Assembly: GCA_009773495.1 (NCBI GenBank)
Contig: WSXW01000005.1
Coordinates: forward strand, 52,103-116,102
DNA from: Bacillota bacterium
GTDB lineage: Bacteria > Bacillota > UBA994
DNA length: 64,000 nucleotides
Direction: 5' to 3'
Shown piece by piece: positions 6,915-15,472 of the stretch (position 1 is the first letter of the stretch; every line of letters begins with the position of its first letter). The notes below the pieces were generated by a model. That model worked only from the letters and a program-made list of their open reading frames with translations. It ran no database searches and was not told the origin of the DNA. The translations under genes and the position numbers were made by a program.

Positions 6915-9900
6915 GAACCCGAACATTAAGAAAGTCTTAGTTATTGGCTCAGGGCCGATTATTATCGGCCAGGCCGCAGAGTTTGATTACTCAGGCACAC
7001 AGGCCTGTCGCACTCTCAAAGAACAAGGCATACAAGTTGTGCTGGCCAACAATAATCCTGCAACCATCATGACTGACATAGGCATGGCTGAGGCCATCTA
7101 CATGGACCCTCTCACTCTACCCTATATAGAAGAAATCATCCGCATTGAAAGACCTGATTCACTGCTCCCTACTCTGGGCGGGCAAATGGGGCTTAACATG
7201 GCACGCGAACTGGTGAGGGCCGGAGTATTAGCTACCTATAATGTTCAATTACTTGGCACCCCTCTGGCAGCGATAGAACAAGCCGAAGACCGCTCGGAGT
7301 TCCGAGAAGCCATGCTCTTAATTGGGCAACCCGTACCGGACAGTGCCATAGCCTACACCGTAGCCGAGGCACTCGAAGTTGCAGTACGCATCGGCTACCC
7401 ACTCATTGTGAGACCGGCCTTCACCATGGGCGGTACTGGTGGTGGTCATGCGGCTACACCCGCAGCACTGGCCACGATAGCAGAACAAGGTCTGCGCCAC
7501 AGCCCTGTAGCCCAATTGCTCATCGAGAAAAGCATCGCTGGCTGGAAAGAAATCGAATACGAGGTCATTCGCGACTCGCACGGCAACGCGATTACCATCT
7601 GCAATATGGAGAACATTGACCCCGTCGGCATTCATACTGGAGACAGCATCGTGGTGGCTCCTTGCCAAACCTTAAGCGATCGCGAGCATCAGATGCTCCG
7701 CAGTGCCGCGCTTAAGATTGTGGGTTATCTCAACATCGAAGGCGGCTGCAATGTGCAATTTGCGCTGCATCCTACTAGTATGGAGTACAACGTGATCGAG
7801 GTAAATCCTCGCGTCAGTCGCTCAAGTGCTCTGGCGTCTAAGGCTACGGGCTACCCCATTGCTAAGGTTGCTACCTTAGTATCGCTAGGGCTTCGGCTAG
7901 ACGAAATAATAAACGCCGTAACAGGAACCTCGGCCTGTTTTGAACCTGCACTTGACTATATTGTGGTCAAGATACCCCGCTGGCCCTTCGATAAGTTCGC
8001 CCAAGCAGAACGCAGCTTAGGCTCACAAATGAAAGCAACTGGCGAAGTAATGGCTATCGGCCGCAATTTTGCCTCGGCCTTGCATAAAGCTATTCGCTCG
8101 CTAGAGCTTGGACTAGACAGTCTGCGCATGGCACGCCTACAACCTCTCAGCACTGAAGACTTGTGGACTCTCCTCCGGAGGCCTGACGACGAGCGCCTCT
8201 TTGTCATCTACGATTTGCTGCGTCGTGGTGTCTCACCTCAAGAACTGCACGCGCAATCTTGGATAGATATGTTCTTCTTAGAAAAACTGTGGGAACTAGT
8301 ACAGGTGGAAAGAGATTTACGGACCTTTATTCTTAAATCTGAGAGTCTGCGCTACGCAAAAATGCTTGGTTTCTCGGACTTAAATATCGCCGAGCTAACC
8401 AACACCACCGACGCTTTTGTGGCCAATCTACGCGAGCAGCACGGTATCCAACCGACCTACAAGATGGTCGATACCTGCGCAGGTGAATTCCTAGCCAGCA
8501 CCCCCTACTTTTACTCGTCTTACGAGCAAGAAGACGAAGCAGAACAACTGGTACAAGAAAAGGTAGTAGTTATCGGCAGTGGCCCCATCCGGATTGGCCA
8601 AGGCGTAGAGTTTGACTATTGTTCTGTGCGTGCCAGTCTGGCCCTGCAGGAGGAGGGTCTGGCCTCGATCGTGATTAACAACAACCCAGAGACCGTAAGC
8701 ACTGACTTTGATACCTCGAGCCGCCTGTACTTTGAACCCTTGACTGCAGAAGATGTACTGGCCGTTCTGAAAAAAGAACAGCCGAGCAGTGTCGTGGTGC
8801 AATTTGGCGGTCAAACCGCCGTGAACCTTGCCCGCACTGTGGAAGAAGCTGGCTATAAAATCTTAGGTACAAGTGCCGAGGCCATGGATTATTGTGAGGA
8901 CAGGGAGCGCTTTGAAGAAATATTGACTGAATTAGATATTCCTCGCCCCCTTGGGTTTACCGCGAAATCAATAGAAGATGCTAGGGACTGTGCACTAAAG
9001 CTCGGTTTCCCAGTCATAGTCAGACCCTCATACGTATTGGGTGGACGCTCTATGGCCATTATCGAAAGCGAAGACCGCCTGCTACACTACTTGAGCGAGG
9101 CCGTTAAAGTAATGCCAAACCATCCCGTGCTAATTGACCGCTACTGTCTGGGGTTAGAGCTAGAAGTGGATGTACTATGCGATGGCCACGATGTCTTTAT
9201 CCCAGGCATTATGGAGCACATTGAAAGAGCGGGCGTGCACTCGGGCGATAGCATTGCTGTGTACCCCGCGCCCCACGTCACTACAGAAATTGCCGGGCTT
9301 ATTGTGGAGTACTGCCAGCGCCTTGTGCGTAGGCTCGGGATAGTTGGGGTAATGAATATTCAATTCGTGCTCTACGCAGGAAAACTCCTGATACTAGAGG
9401 TAAACCCCCGTTCCTCGCGGACCGTGCCATTCATCAGTAAGATTACAGGGATACCTCTGATTAATTGGGCCATCAAGCTCATGCTAGGTAAGCGACTTAT
9501 GGATATTGGTATTTCTCCTGGGCTAGCGCCGAATAAACCATACTTTGCCGTAAAGATGCCGGTATTCTCCTTCCAGAAAATGACCGGGATCGAAACCTGC
9601 TTGAACCCCGAGATGAAATCTACAGGCGAGACTATTGGACTCGCCGAAACACTACCCGAGGCACTGCGTAAAGGCTTTATGGGGAGTATCAAGTGGGCTA
9701 AGCAACCTGGTACTGTTGTGCTGACGGTGGCGGATAGGGACAAAATCGCTATACTACCCGCAGCGCAAAATCTGCAAGCCTTAGGCTATAAAGTAGCCGC
9801 GACACAAGGTACTGCCAAGTTCCTTCGTGCTAACGGTTTAGAAGTGGAGATAGTACAGAAGCTTGGCGGCGGACACCCCGACACCTTAGATCTCATTCGC

Positions 9901-10089
9901 AAAGAGGCCGTGCAGTTAATCGTAAATACCCCCACCCAAGGCCAGTCTCCCCTGCGCGATGGCTTTCGAATTCGTCGCGCCGCCGCAGAGTTCAACGTGC
10001 CATGCCTAACCTCTACTGACACACTAAATGCCTTTGTCACGGCAGTAGGAAGCGATTCCACCCCTATCCCCTTCAAACTACGCCCGTAA
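6907..10089 (+). CDS. carB: Carbamoyl-phosphate synthase large subunit
   Basis: At 1060 residues it matches the normal CarB length. Two homologous halves each carry an ATP-grasp domain; the first opens with KVLVIGSGPIIIGQ and the second repeats VVVIGSGPIRIGQ. The first half makes and uses carboxyphosphate with ammonia; the second phosphorylates carbamate. The C-terminal MGS-like regulatory domain (VAATQGTAKFLRANG, then NTPTQG) is where UMP or ornithine bind in known enzymes. The ATG at 6907 overlaps the carA stop by 8 bases with GGGGGTG just before it, so the subunits are translationally coupled. Regulation is inferred to run through the leader at 5712-5808. No other pyr gene is in the window. 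Confidence 0.97.
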   Translation: MPKNPNIKKVLVIGSGPIIIGQAAEFDYSGTQACRTLKEQGIQVVLANNNPATIMTDIGMAEAIYMDPLTLPYIEEIIRIERPDSLLPTLGGQMGLNMARELVRAGVLATYNVQLLGTPLAAIEQAEDRSEFREAMLLIGQPVPDSAIAYTVAEALEVAVRIGYPLIVRPAFTMGGTGGGHAATPAALATIAEQGLRHSPVAQLLIEKSIAGWKEIEYEVIRDSHGNAITICNMENIDPVGIHTGDSIVVAPCQTLSDREHQMLRSAALKIVGYLNIEGGCNVQFALHPTSMEYNVIEVNPRVSRSSALASKATGYPIAKVATLVSLGLRLDEIINAVTGTSACFEPALDYIVVKIPRWPFDKFAQAERSLGSQMKATGEVMAIGRNFASALHKAIRSLELGLDSLRMARLQPLSTEDLWTLLRRPDDERLFVIYDLLRRGVSPQELHAQSWIDMFFLEKLWELVQVERDLRTFILKSESLRYAKMLGFSDLNIAELTNTTDAFVANLREQHGIQPTYKMVDTCAGEFLASTPYFYSSYEQEDEAEQLVQEKVVVIGSGPIRIGQGVEFDYCSVRASLALQEEGLASIVINNNPETVSTDFDTSSRLYFEPLTAEDVLAVLKKEQPSSVVVQFGGQTAVNLARTVEEAGYKILGTSAEAMDYCEDRERFEEILTELDIPRPLGFTAKSIEDARDCALKLGFPVIVRPSYVLGGRSMAIIESEDRLLHYLSEAVKVMPNHPVLIDRYCLGLELEVDVLCDGHDVFIPGIMEHIERAGVHSGDSIAVYPAPHVTTEIAGLIVEYCQRLVRRLGIVGVMNIQFVLYAGKLLILEVNPRSSRTVPFISKITGIPLINWAIKLMLGKRLMDIGISPGLAPNKPYFAVKMPVFSFQKMTGIETCLNPEMKSTGETIGLAETLPEALRKGFMGSIKWAKQPGTVVLTVADRDKIAILPAAQNLQALGYKVAATQGTAKFLRANGLEVEIVQKLGGGHPDTLDLIRKEAVQLIVNTPTQGQSPLRDGFRIRRAAAEFNVPCLTSTDTLNAFVTAVGSDSTPIPFKLRP

Positions 10090-10098
10090 AACACCACA

Positions 10099-10130
10099 AG
10101 GTCTGGCTCACCGCAGGGTGGGCCAGACCT
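10099..10130 (-). terminator. Bidirectional terminator between carB and methyltransferase
   Basis: A 14-bp stem (10099-10112 with 10117-10130, one G-T pair) with a GCAG loop. On the minus strand it is followed by TGTGGTGTTTT, so it best fits the end of the methyltransferase gene, but it may also end carAB. Confidence 0.7.
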
Positions 10131-10134
10131 GTGC

Positions 10135-11193
10135 CTATACCTTTCGTGCGCGCAAGGCGAGGAAGAGGGGGATTTCTTTGCGGGCGCGATCCATGGCCTC
10201 TTTTTTTGGGCCAGCTTGGTCCGCCTTGTGGCTAGTCCACTCCTGAATATTATCTATGTAGAGGCCGGCGTTGCCCATAGTATTAACGTAGGCTTGCAGA
10301 GGACGATGAAAATGTGTGGTGGTAGAATAATCTTGGCCATGAGCTGCATGACCGGGGTGAGTCTGAATCTCGATATCTGCACCGCCTAAGTACTGGCGGA
10401 TTGCACGCAACTGTGTGAATGAGGCTTCATCCCACAGCCAGTCAGATTGCTTTGGAACGCGAAAACATGGGTGCATCATTACTACAACTAGCTTGCCGCC
10501 TGGCTTAAGCAGTGCGTAACAGGCCTCCCACACTGGTGAGAGTGGAGTGATATTCTGAACTGACAGGACAATAGTCACTGCATCGTAAGTTGCAGCGCGG
10601 AGGCCATATGCTAAAGTGCCACTCTCAGTAAGCAGCTCTGTGACGTCAGCTAAGATGTATCTAATGGCTAGCCTATCTTGCACATTGCGTTGCTTTGCTG
10701 CTTGGAGTAGAGGTGCGGCCGCATCGATCCCGGTTACTTCACATCCCTCTTCAGCTAACCTCCGGCAGAGCACACCCTGCCCACAAGCTAGGTCTAAAAT
10801 CTGAGGGCGGTCTGCTTCAATCTTCTTTAGTTCGAGCAGGCGCAGAACGCCAGGGATAATTACCTTGCGATGATATTCACTGCCATCCTCTCCCACTAGC
10901 GCATCGTACCACTCGGCAACATCACCCCAATGTGTATGGGTTTTTGGCTGCGGCTTAGCCTTAGCTGCTACTACGCCGTGGACACGCTTGCGAGCATCGA
11001 GTGGGCTTGGGTGGCTTGGGCGGTTGTCTAAGGGCTTTGGTCTAGGGCGCTTAGGCTTGTCCTTAGCCGGACGACTTTCTATTTCGGAGACCGGACGCTC
11101 ACGGCGCGGCAGGTAATCCTTAGCTTTACCTGAGGCACCTAGCGCTCCGGCTGGCGCTCCTGCTTTTGGGTTATAAGGAGGCTTTTTAGCCAT
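10135..11193 (-). CDS. Class I SAM-dependent methyltransferase with basic N-terminal extension
   Basis: A 352-residue protein. Residues about 125-300 form a class I methyltransferase: motif I is ILDLACGQGVLCRRLAEEG, followed by VTGIDAAAPLLQAA (the acidic residue after strand 2) and LLKPGGKLVVVMMHP. The first roughly 85 residues are a Lys/Arg/Pro-rich, probably disordered tail (for example DKPKRPRPKPLDNRPSHPSP). That tail suggests contact with nucleic acid, but the acceptor is unknown. It stands alone between carB and the asnS leader. Ubiquinone/menaquinone-type and rRNA-type enzymes share this fold, so only the enzyme class is certain. Confidence 0.8.
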   Translation of the reverse strand: MAKKPPYNPKAGAPAGALGASGKAKDYLPRRERPVSEIESRPAKDKPKRPRPKPLDNRPSHPSPLDARKRVHGVVAAKAKPQPKTHTHWGDVAEWYDALVGEDGSEYHRKVIIPGVLRLLELKKIEADRPQILDLACGQGVLCRRLAEEGCEVTGIDAAAPLLQAAKQRNVQDRLAIRYILADVTELLTESGTLAYGLRAATYDAVTIVLSVQNITPLSPVWEACYALLKPGGKLVVVMMHPCFRVPKQSDWLWDEASFTQLRAIRQYLGGADIEIQTHPGHAAHGQDYSTTTHFHRPLQAYVNTMGNAGLYIDNIQEWTSHKADQAGPKKEAMDRARKEIPLFLALRARKV

Positions 11194-11280
11194 AATGATC
11201 GTCCTCGCTTTCTGGTGTGTCCTTTACCTAGTTTATCACAATCAGCCACAGGTAAACAGAATGGCAGTACGCCGCTACGA

Positions 11281-11320
11281 ATCCGCTACGTGCTATGTGC
11301 CATGTGCTATGTGCTACTAG
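11281..11320. repeat. Degenerate GTGCTATGTGC word repeat
   Basis: The motif TGCTATGTGC/CATGTGC is repeated about three times with small changes. Related blocks occur at 13200-13237, 27074-27102 and 47585-47618, all between genes. It ends just before the asnS promoter. Confidence 0.6.
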
Positions 11321-11324
11321 TGGC

Positions 11325-11353
11325 TTGACTATCCTCCTGACTCTCTATATACT
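11325..11353 (+). promoter_or_regulatory. Sigma-A-type promoter of asnS
   Basis: TTGACT (11325-11330), a 17-base spacer and TATACT (11348-11353), just upstream of the T-box leader. Confidence 0.75.
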
Positions 11354-11367
11354 CATAATAATTGAAC

Positions 11368-11612
11368 ATAAGCGTTGACAGGAAGAGTAGCTTTAGGCAC
11401 AGCCACAGAGAGCTAGGATTGGTGAGACCTAGCGCTAAGGCTTAGAGTGAAGAACATCCTCGAGCTTCCGCCCGAAAGCGCCTGTCGCCAGTAGGACCGG
11501 ACGGGCAAGCCCGTTACAGCTTGTTGAGTTGGTCTGTACACAGACAACTTGGGTGGCACCGCGAACTGAGCCCTTCGTCCCAAGGTTTTGGGATGAAGGG
11601 CTTATTTTTTAT
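11368..11612 (+). ncRNA. T-box leader with asparagine specifier, upstream of asnS
   Basis: The leader has the landmarks of a T-box riboswitch, which binds uncharged tRNA. The specifier region reads GTGAAGAACATCC, giving an AAC (Asn) codon at 11453-11455. The T-box sequence GGGTGGCACCGCG is near 11551-11563. The 3' terminator runs from GAGCCCTTCGTCCC through GGGATGAAGGGCTT to a TATTTTTT tail ending near 11610. Uncharged tRNA-Asn would stabilise the antiterminator and turn on asnS. The structure fills most of the 442-base gap between the methyltransferase and asnS. Confidence 0.93.
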
Positions 11613-11635
11613 ATTCGGAAAAAGGAGAATGAGCT

Positions 11636-13027
11636 ATGAAAATATGTGAAGTAAAAAGCCTCTACCGCCAAACTTCGCAGTACCTCAACCAAGAAGTTAC
11701 TATACAAGGTTGGGTACGGACCCTGAGAGCATCAAATGCTAGAGGGTTTATTGAGCTTAACGATGGGACCTTTTTTAAAAATGTCCAGATAGTGTTTGAC
11801 CCAAATCTAGCTAACTTTGACGAAATAACCAAATTGCCTATTGCCACAGCGGTAACAGTGCTAGGGAAACTAGTAGAAACCCCTGAAGCCAAGCAGCCCT
11901 TTGAGCTGCAGGCCAGTGCAATAACAGTAGAAGCCACATCGAACCAGGACTACCCTCTGCAAAAGAAGCGCCACACCTTAGAGTACCTGCGTGAGATCGC
12001 TCATCTGCGCCCTCGGTCTAACCTCTTTTCGGCCGTGTTCAGGGTGCGTTCCGTAGCCGCCTTTGCCATCCATAAGTTTTTTAACGAACAGAACTTCCTC
12101 TATGTGCACGCCCCTATTATCACGGCCAGTGATGCTGAAGGCGCAGGTGAAATGTTCAGAATAAGTACATTAGACCTGCTGAACACTCCTCAGACTCCAC
12201 ATGGCAAGGTTGATTTTACCCAAGACTTCTTTGGCAAGGAAACTTATCTTTCCGTAAGCGGGCAGCTCGAGGCTGAGATCTTTGCCTTAGCCTTTAAAAA
12301 CGTCTATACCTTCGCTCCTACCTTCCGGGCAGAGAACTCTAACACTGCCCGCCATGCAGCAGAGTTTTGGATGATCGAGCCGGAGTTAGCCTTCGCTGAC
12401 TTGCAGGACAACATGGAGAACATCGAAGCCTTGATTAAATACGTACTAAGACACGTCATGGATCAATGCCCAGAGGAAATGGCCTTCTTTAACGAATTTG
12501 TAGACAAGGGTCTCAGAGAGCGCCTAGAGAATGTGGCCAACTCCGATTTCGGGCGCATCACCTATACCGAGGCTGTCGAAGTTCTTAAAAAGTCTGGCAA
12601 ACAGTTTGAGTACCCCGTTACCTGGGAAGACGGTCTGCAGACGGAACACGAACGCTACCTTAGCGAGGACGTCTTTAAGAGACCGGTGTTTGTGACGAAC
12701 TACCCTAAGGATATTAAATCCTTTTACATGCGCCTAGACGATGGCGGTAAAACAGTAGCCGCGACGGATCTCTTGGTGCCCGGCATTGGTGAGCTGGTTG
12801 GCGCTAGTCAGCGCGAAGAACGCTACGACGTGCTCGTTAACCGCATGCAGGAGCTAAAGATGAATCTCGATCCCTACTGGTGGTACCTAGAGCTCCGTAA
12901 GTATGGTGGTGTTAAGCACTCCGGTTATGGAGTGGGCTTTGAGCGACTAATTATGTACCTGACAGGGATTTCGAACATTAGAGATGTTATCCCCTGCCCG
13001 CGGACTGTAGGGAATTTGAAGATATAG
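11636..13027 (+). CDS. asnS: Asparaginyl-tRNA synthetase
   Basis: A 463-residue class IIb synthetase that charges tRNA-Asn with asparagine. The N-terminal OB-fold anticodon-binding domain is seen in [13 protein letters not shown]. Class II motif 2 is [20 protein letters not shown], and motif 3 is [11 protein letters not shown] near the C-terminus; EAGAGEMF-like wording ([13 protein letters not shown]) marks the active site. AsnRS rather than AspRS is supported by the length, by the AENSNTARH wording and by the AAC specifier in the leader. AAAGGAG precedes the ATG. Confidence 0.96.
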   Translation: MKICEVKSLYRQTSQYLNQEVTIQGWVRTLRASNARGFIELNDGTFFKNVQIVFDPNLANFDEITKLPIATAVTVLGKLVETPEAKQPFELQASAITVEATSNQDYPLQKKRHTLEYLREIAHLRPRSNLFSAVFRVRSVAAFAIHKFFNEQNFLYVHAPIITASDAEGAGEMFRISTLDLLNTPQTPHGKVDFTQDFFGKETYLSVSGQLEAEIFALAFKNVYTFAPTFRAENSNTARHAAEFWMIEPELAFADLQDNMENIEALIKYVLRHVMDQCPEEMAFFNEFVDKGLRERLENVANSDFGRITYTEAVEVLKKSGKQFEYPVTWEDGLQTEHERYLSEDVFKRPVFVTNYPKDIKSFYMRLDDGGKTVAATDLLVPGIGELVGASQREERYDVLVNRMQELKMNLDPYWWYLELRKYGGVKHSGYGVGFERLIMYLTGISNIRDVIPCPRTVGNLKI

Positions 13028-13075
13028 GGATGGCATATGGCGCCTAGCACGCCTAGGATGGTAACGGGAACCACT

Positions 13076-13105
13076 AAGGCCGCTTAGCCAATGGCAAGCG
13101 GCCTT
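13076..13105 (+). terminator. Terminator-like hairpin after asnS
   Basis: AAGGCCGCTT (13076-13085) pairs perfectly with AAGCGGCCTT (13096-13105), followed by AATATGTT. It lies 49 bases past the asnS stop. Confidence 0.7.
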
Positions 13106-13199
13106 AATATGTTAGACAGGGAACTCGCAGTTCGCCCAAAGCAGAGATACTGCATGAGTTCAGGACCTAGGTTACACTACGCACTGAGAATTGCAGCTG

Positions 13200-13237
13200 C
13201 TCCTATGTGCCATGTGCAATCCGCTATGTGCTATATG
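13200..13237. repeat. Degenerate ATGTGCCATGTGC word repeat
   Basis: Same family as 11281-11320: CTATGTGCCATGTGC, then CGCTATGTGCTATATGC. It lies in the gap between asnS and the YtvI-like gene, touching the stop of the latter. Confidence 0.55.
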
Positions 13238-13238
13238 C

Positions 13239-14324
13239 TTACGCCAACAGCCAGTCCTTGATTTTCCCGACGACGCCTGCTTCTTCTAAAGCACTGTATG
13301 AAACTAAGAGGATTGGTCCCACAGCGAGGCCCATAAAGCCAATCAACCTCAGTCCGATATACATAGCGAGTAAAGTAGCGAGAGGATCTAACCCCACGTT
13401 TTCCGGTAAGATGATTGGCTCAATAATATGCCTTATTACCACTACGATGCCGTACATCACGAGTAAGCCCAGGGCAAATAGCGGCATACCTGTGAGTAAA
13501 GAGTACGCTACCCAAGGCAAGAATACTGCTCCTGGTCCTAACACTGGCAAGGCATCGACAATCCCGATAAGTACACCAATCAACACTACATAGCGCGCCT
13601 CAAGAATGGACAATCCGATGATGACGACTATGGCGGTAGCAGTCATGATTATAAGCTGTGTTTTAGCCCAGCCCCAAAGAGCGTTCATTAAGCGCGAGAA
13701 TATTTGCAAGCCAGGCTTTTTAGCTGCTGTAGGCACTAAAGCCACAGCTTTTCTTCGCCAAGACTCTAAGTCACGACTAATGAAGAAGGACGCTATCACA
13801 GTAATGATCACATACATCAAGGCGTTAGGTAGCAGGGCAACTAGGCCCAACACAGCAGCCAGTATAGCCGGAATCAGAGCCGTAGCCCTTTCAAGCACGA
13901 GTGAGGCACCGTTGTTGAGCGTGTTGAGTACGTCTTGAGGGAGAAGGTGCATATAGTCGCGCAAAATCGCGGCTACCCCAGCGCTTCGCTCATTGAACAG
14001 ACCTTGAAAATAGGGTAGTTTAGTGGTGAGGTCAGCGAGCTCGGCTGCTATCTTACCAGATGCCCAAGCCACTAAGAGCCCGAAGATAGCGAACACCACG
14101 ACCACCATAACCATGGAGGCCGTACTACGCGGCAAGCGCAGGCGGCGCTCCATAAACCTAACAGGGCGTTCAATTGAAAACGCCACCAGCGTTGCGACAA
14201 TGAATGGCGATAATAAAGAGATCGAGAGAAGAAGTGCCCGGAAAGCTAGAAAAAATGCGAGAATTAGGAGTATGCTTTTGAATGCTAGGCTCAAGAGCCT
14301 AATTGTAGTAGAGCGTTTTTCCAC
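13239..14324 (-). CDS. AI-2E-family membrane protein, YtvI-like sporulation protein
   Basis: A 361-residue integral membrane protein of the AI-2E (PerM/UPF0118) superfamily. It has about seven to eight hydrophobic segments: a paired N-terminal set, a middle amphipathic region (residues about 85-145), then a C-terminal block with the family wording GIVDALPVLGPGAVFLPW. The length and the close spacing of N-terminal segments fit YtvI, an integral membrane protein linked to sporulation. What it transports, if anything, is unknown. The start is GTG at 14324 with GAGAGGTG upstream. Alternative: another AI-2E permease. Confidence 0.78.
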   Translation of the reverse strand: MEKRSTTIRLLSLAFKSILLILAFFLAFRALLLSISLLSPFIVATLVAFSIERPVRFMERRLRLPRSTASMVMVVVVFAIFGLLVAWASGKIAAELADLTTKLPYFQGLFNERSAGVAAILRDYMHLLPQDVLNTLNNGASLVLERATALIPAILAAVLGLVALLPNALMYVIITVIASFFISRDLESWRRKAVALVPTAAKKPGLQIFSRLMNALWGWAKTQLIIMTATAIVVIIGLSILEARYVVLIGVLIGIVDALPVLGPGAVFLPWVAYSLLTGMPLFALGLLVMYGIVVVIRHIIEPIILPENVGLDPLATLLAMYIGLRLIGFMGLAVGPILLVSYSALEEAGVVGKIKDWLLA

Positions 14325-14387
14325 GGTATCACCTCTCCACCTATCTTACACTAGTCCCACACTTAGCGGCACAATACTTATGAGGTT

Positions 14388-15272
14388 TTATTTATTTAAG
14401 CTATCCAGGTGTGCAGAAATGATGGCAGGGTACTTCGTGACCCGGCTTTTGTTTTCATTGACTGACTGCAGATAGGCCTCTGCATAATTCTTGTCCACCT
14501 CACCCAAGCGATCATAACACTCTTGCCCCTTGCTTAAAGCCTGCTCGCAATTTGGGCGGCACGGAAAGAAATCCTTAAGGAAGAACCCTAGGGGGTTTAC
14601 CGCTTCGTTCATCTGCTCGAATTCCAACAGAAAGTAAGCAGATCTATTCTCAACATTTTGGCCTTGTGTACGGTCTGTCAAATAGGCCTCGATACAACAA
14701 GGAGGGTAACCTAGGAGTTCTCCTAACTTTTTAAGGTATTCTGGCACCTGTTCTTCTGGATACGTCAATAAGGAATACGGGGTACTAGAGGTAACCTTGG
14801 CCCATGCCTCGCGTTTGATTGTCTCTCTCTCCTGCATCAGCTGGTCTAGGCGTTCCTTGACTGCGTCAGAGGCACAGATATATAGCTCTCTGATACTCGG
14901 CCTGACCTCGTATTGAATATAGGGCAGGCTAAGCTCCTGCACAATCCCTAACAAGGCCTTGTAGCTTGCTTGGGGTGGCACAATATTCTCATAGGCCTTA
15001 CGCAACAGGCTTTTCTTGTGCTCTATAGTAGTCTTGCCCCTGCTCTGAAGCCAGAAAAAATATCTTTGGCTTAAAGTTCCGCTGCTGCCCTCTTGAAGCC
15101 AGCATTGATACGTACTGTCAATTTCCCTACCGAGTAAATTGCCCTCCGGCAATTCTGCAGGCAAGAACACTATGGACATCGGCCTTACCCCCAAGGCGAC
15201 GAGCGCAATGGCCTCTGTCCTCACGCGCATAGGTACAACGTCATTCTGAAGTAAGTGTTTTAAGCTTGTCAT
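14388..15272 (-). CDS. Hypothetical protein with Cys-rich C-terminal motifs
   Basis: Not recognised with confidence. The ATG at 15272 is favoured because AAAGGAGAT lies six bases upstream; a start 46 codons earlier (15410) has no ribosome binding site. The 294-residue product is soluble. Its C-terminal third carries LGYPPCCIEAYL and FFPCRPNCEQA, a paired Cys arrangement that suggests metal binding or a redox site. Similar CC/CRPxC wording occurs in DUF483-like proteins, but I cannot confirm that link. It is divergent from iorAB across a 200-base gap. Confidence 0.6.
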   Translation of the reverse strand: MTSLKHLLQNDVVPMRVRTEAIALVALGVRPMSIVFLPAELPEGNLLGREIDSTYQCWLQEGSSGTLSQRYFFWLQSRGKTTIEHKKSLLRKAYENIVPPQASYKALLGIVQELSLPYIQYEVRPSIRELYICASDAVKERLDQLMQERETIKREAWAKVTSSTPYSLLTYPEEQVPEYLKKLGELLGYPPCCIEAYLTDRTQGQNVENRSAYFLLEFEQMNEAVNPLGFFLKDFFPCRPNCEQALSKGQECYDRLGEVDKNYAEAYLQSVNENKSRVTKYPAIISAHLDSLNK

Positions 15273-15413
15273 AATGGATCTCCTTTCATCGACTACCGTG
15301 TAGGCTGACAAAAGAACGCTATCTAGGTAAGTTCTAAGCCGTAATTCTTTGTCTTCTGTACGACAACACGCAAATCCTGCTACTTTTATCAGACTCCAGT
15401 TTTCTGACATCTA

Positions 15414-15443
15414 TTGACCGAGTTCTGTGCTAAAATATTAGAT
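15414..15443 (+). promoter_or_regulatory. Candidate promoter of iorAB
   Basis: TTGACC (15414-15419), an 18-base spacer and TTAGAT (15438-15443), 30 bases before iorA. The -10 match is weak; TATTAG at 15436 with a 16-base spacer is an equal choice. Confidence 0.35.
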
Positions 15444-15472
15444 AGAACTTACTGCTTACAGGAGGTTATGGA

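Noticed and set aside
13606..14475. Plus-strand open frames opposite the YtvI-like gene
   Set aside because: They are antisense shadows of a hydrophobic coding region and lack ribosome binding sites.
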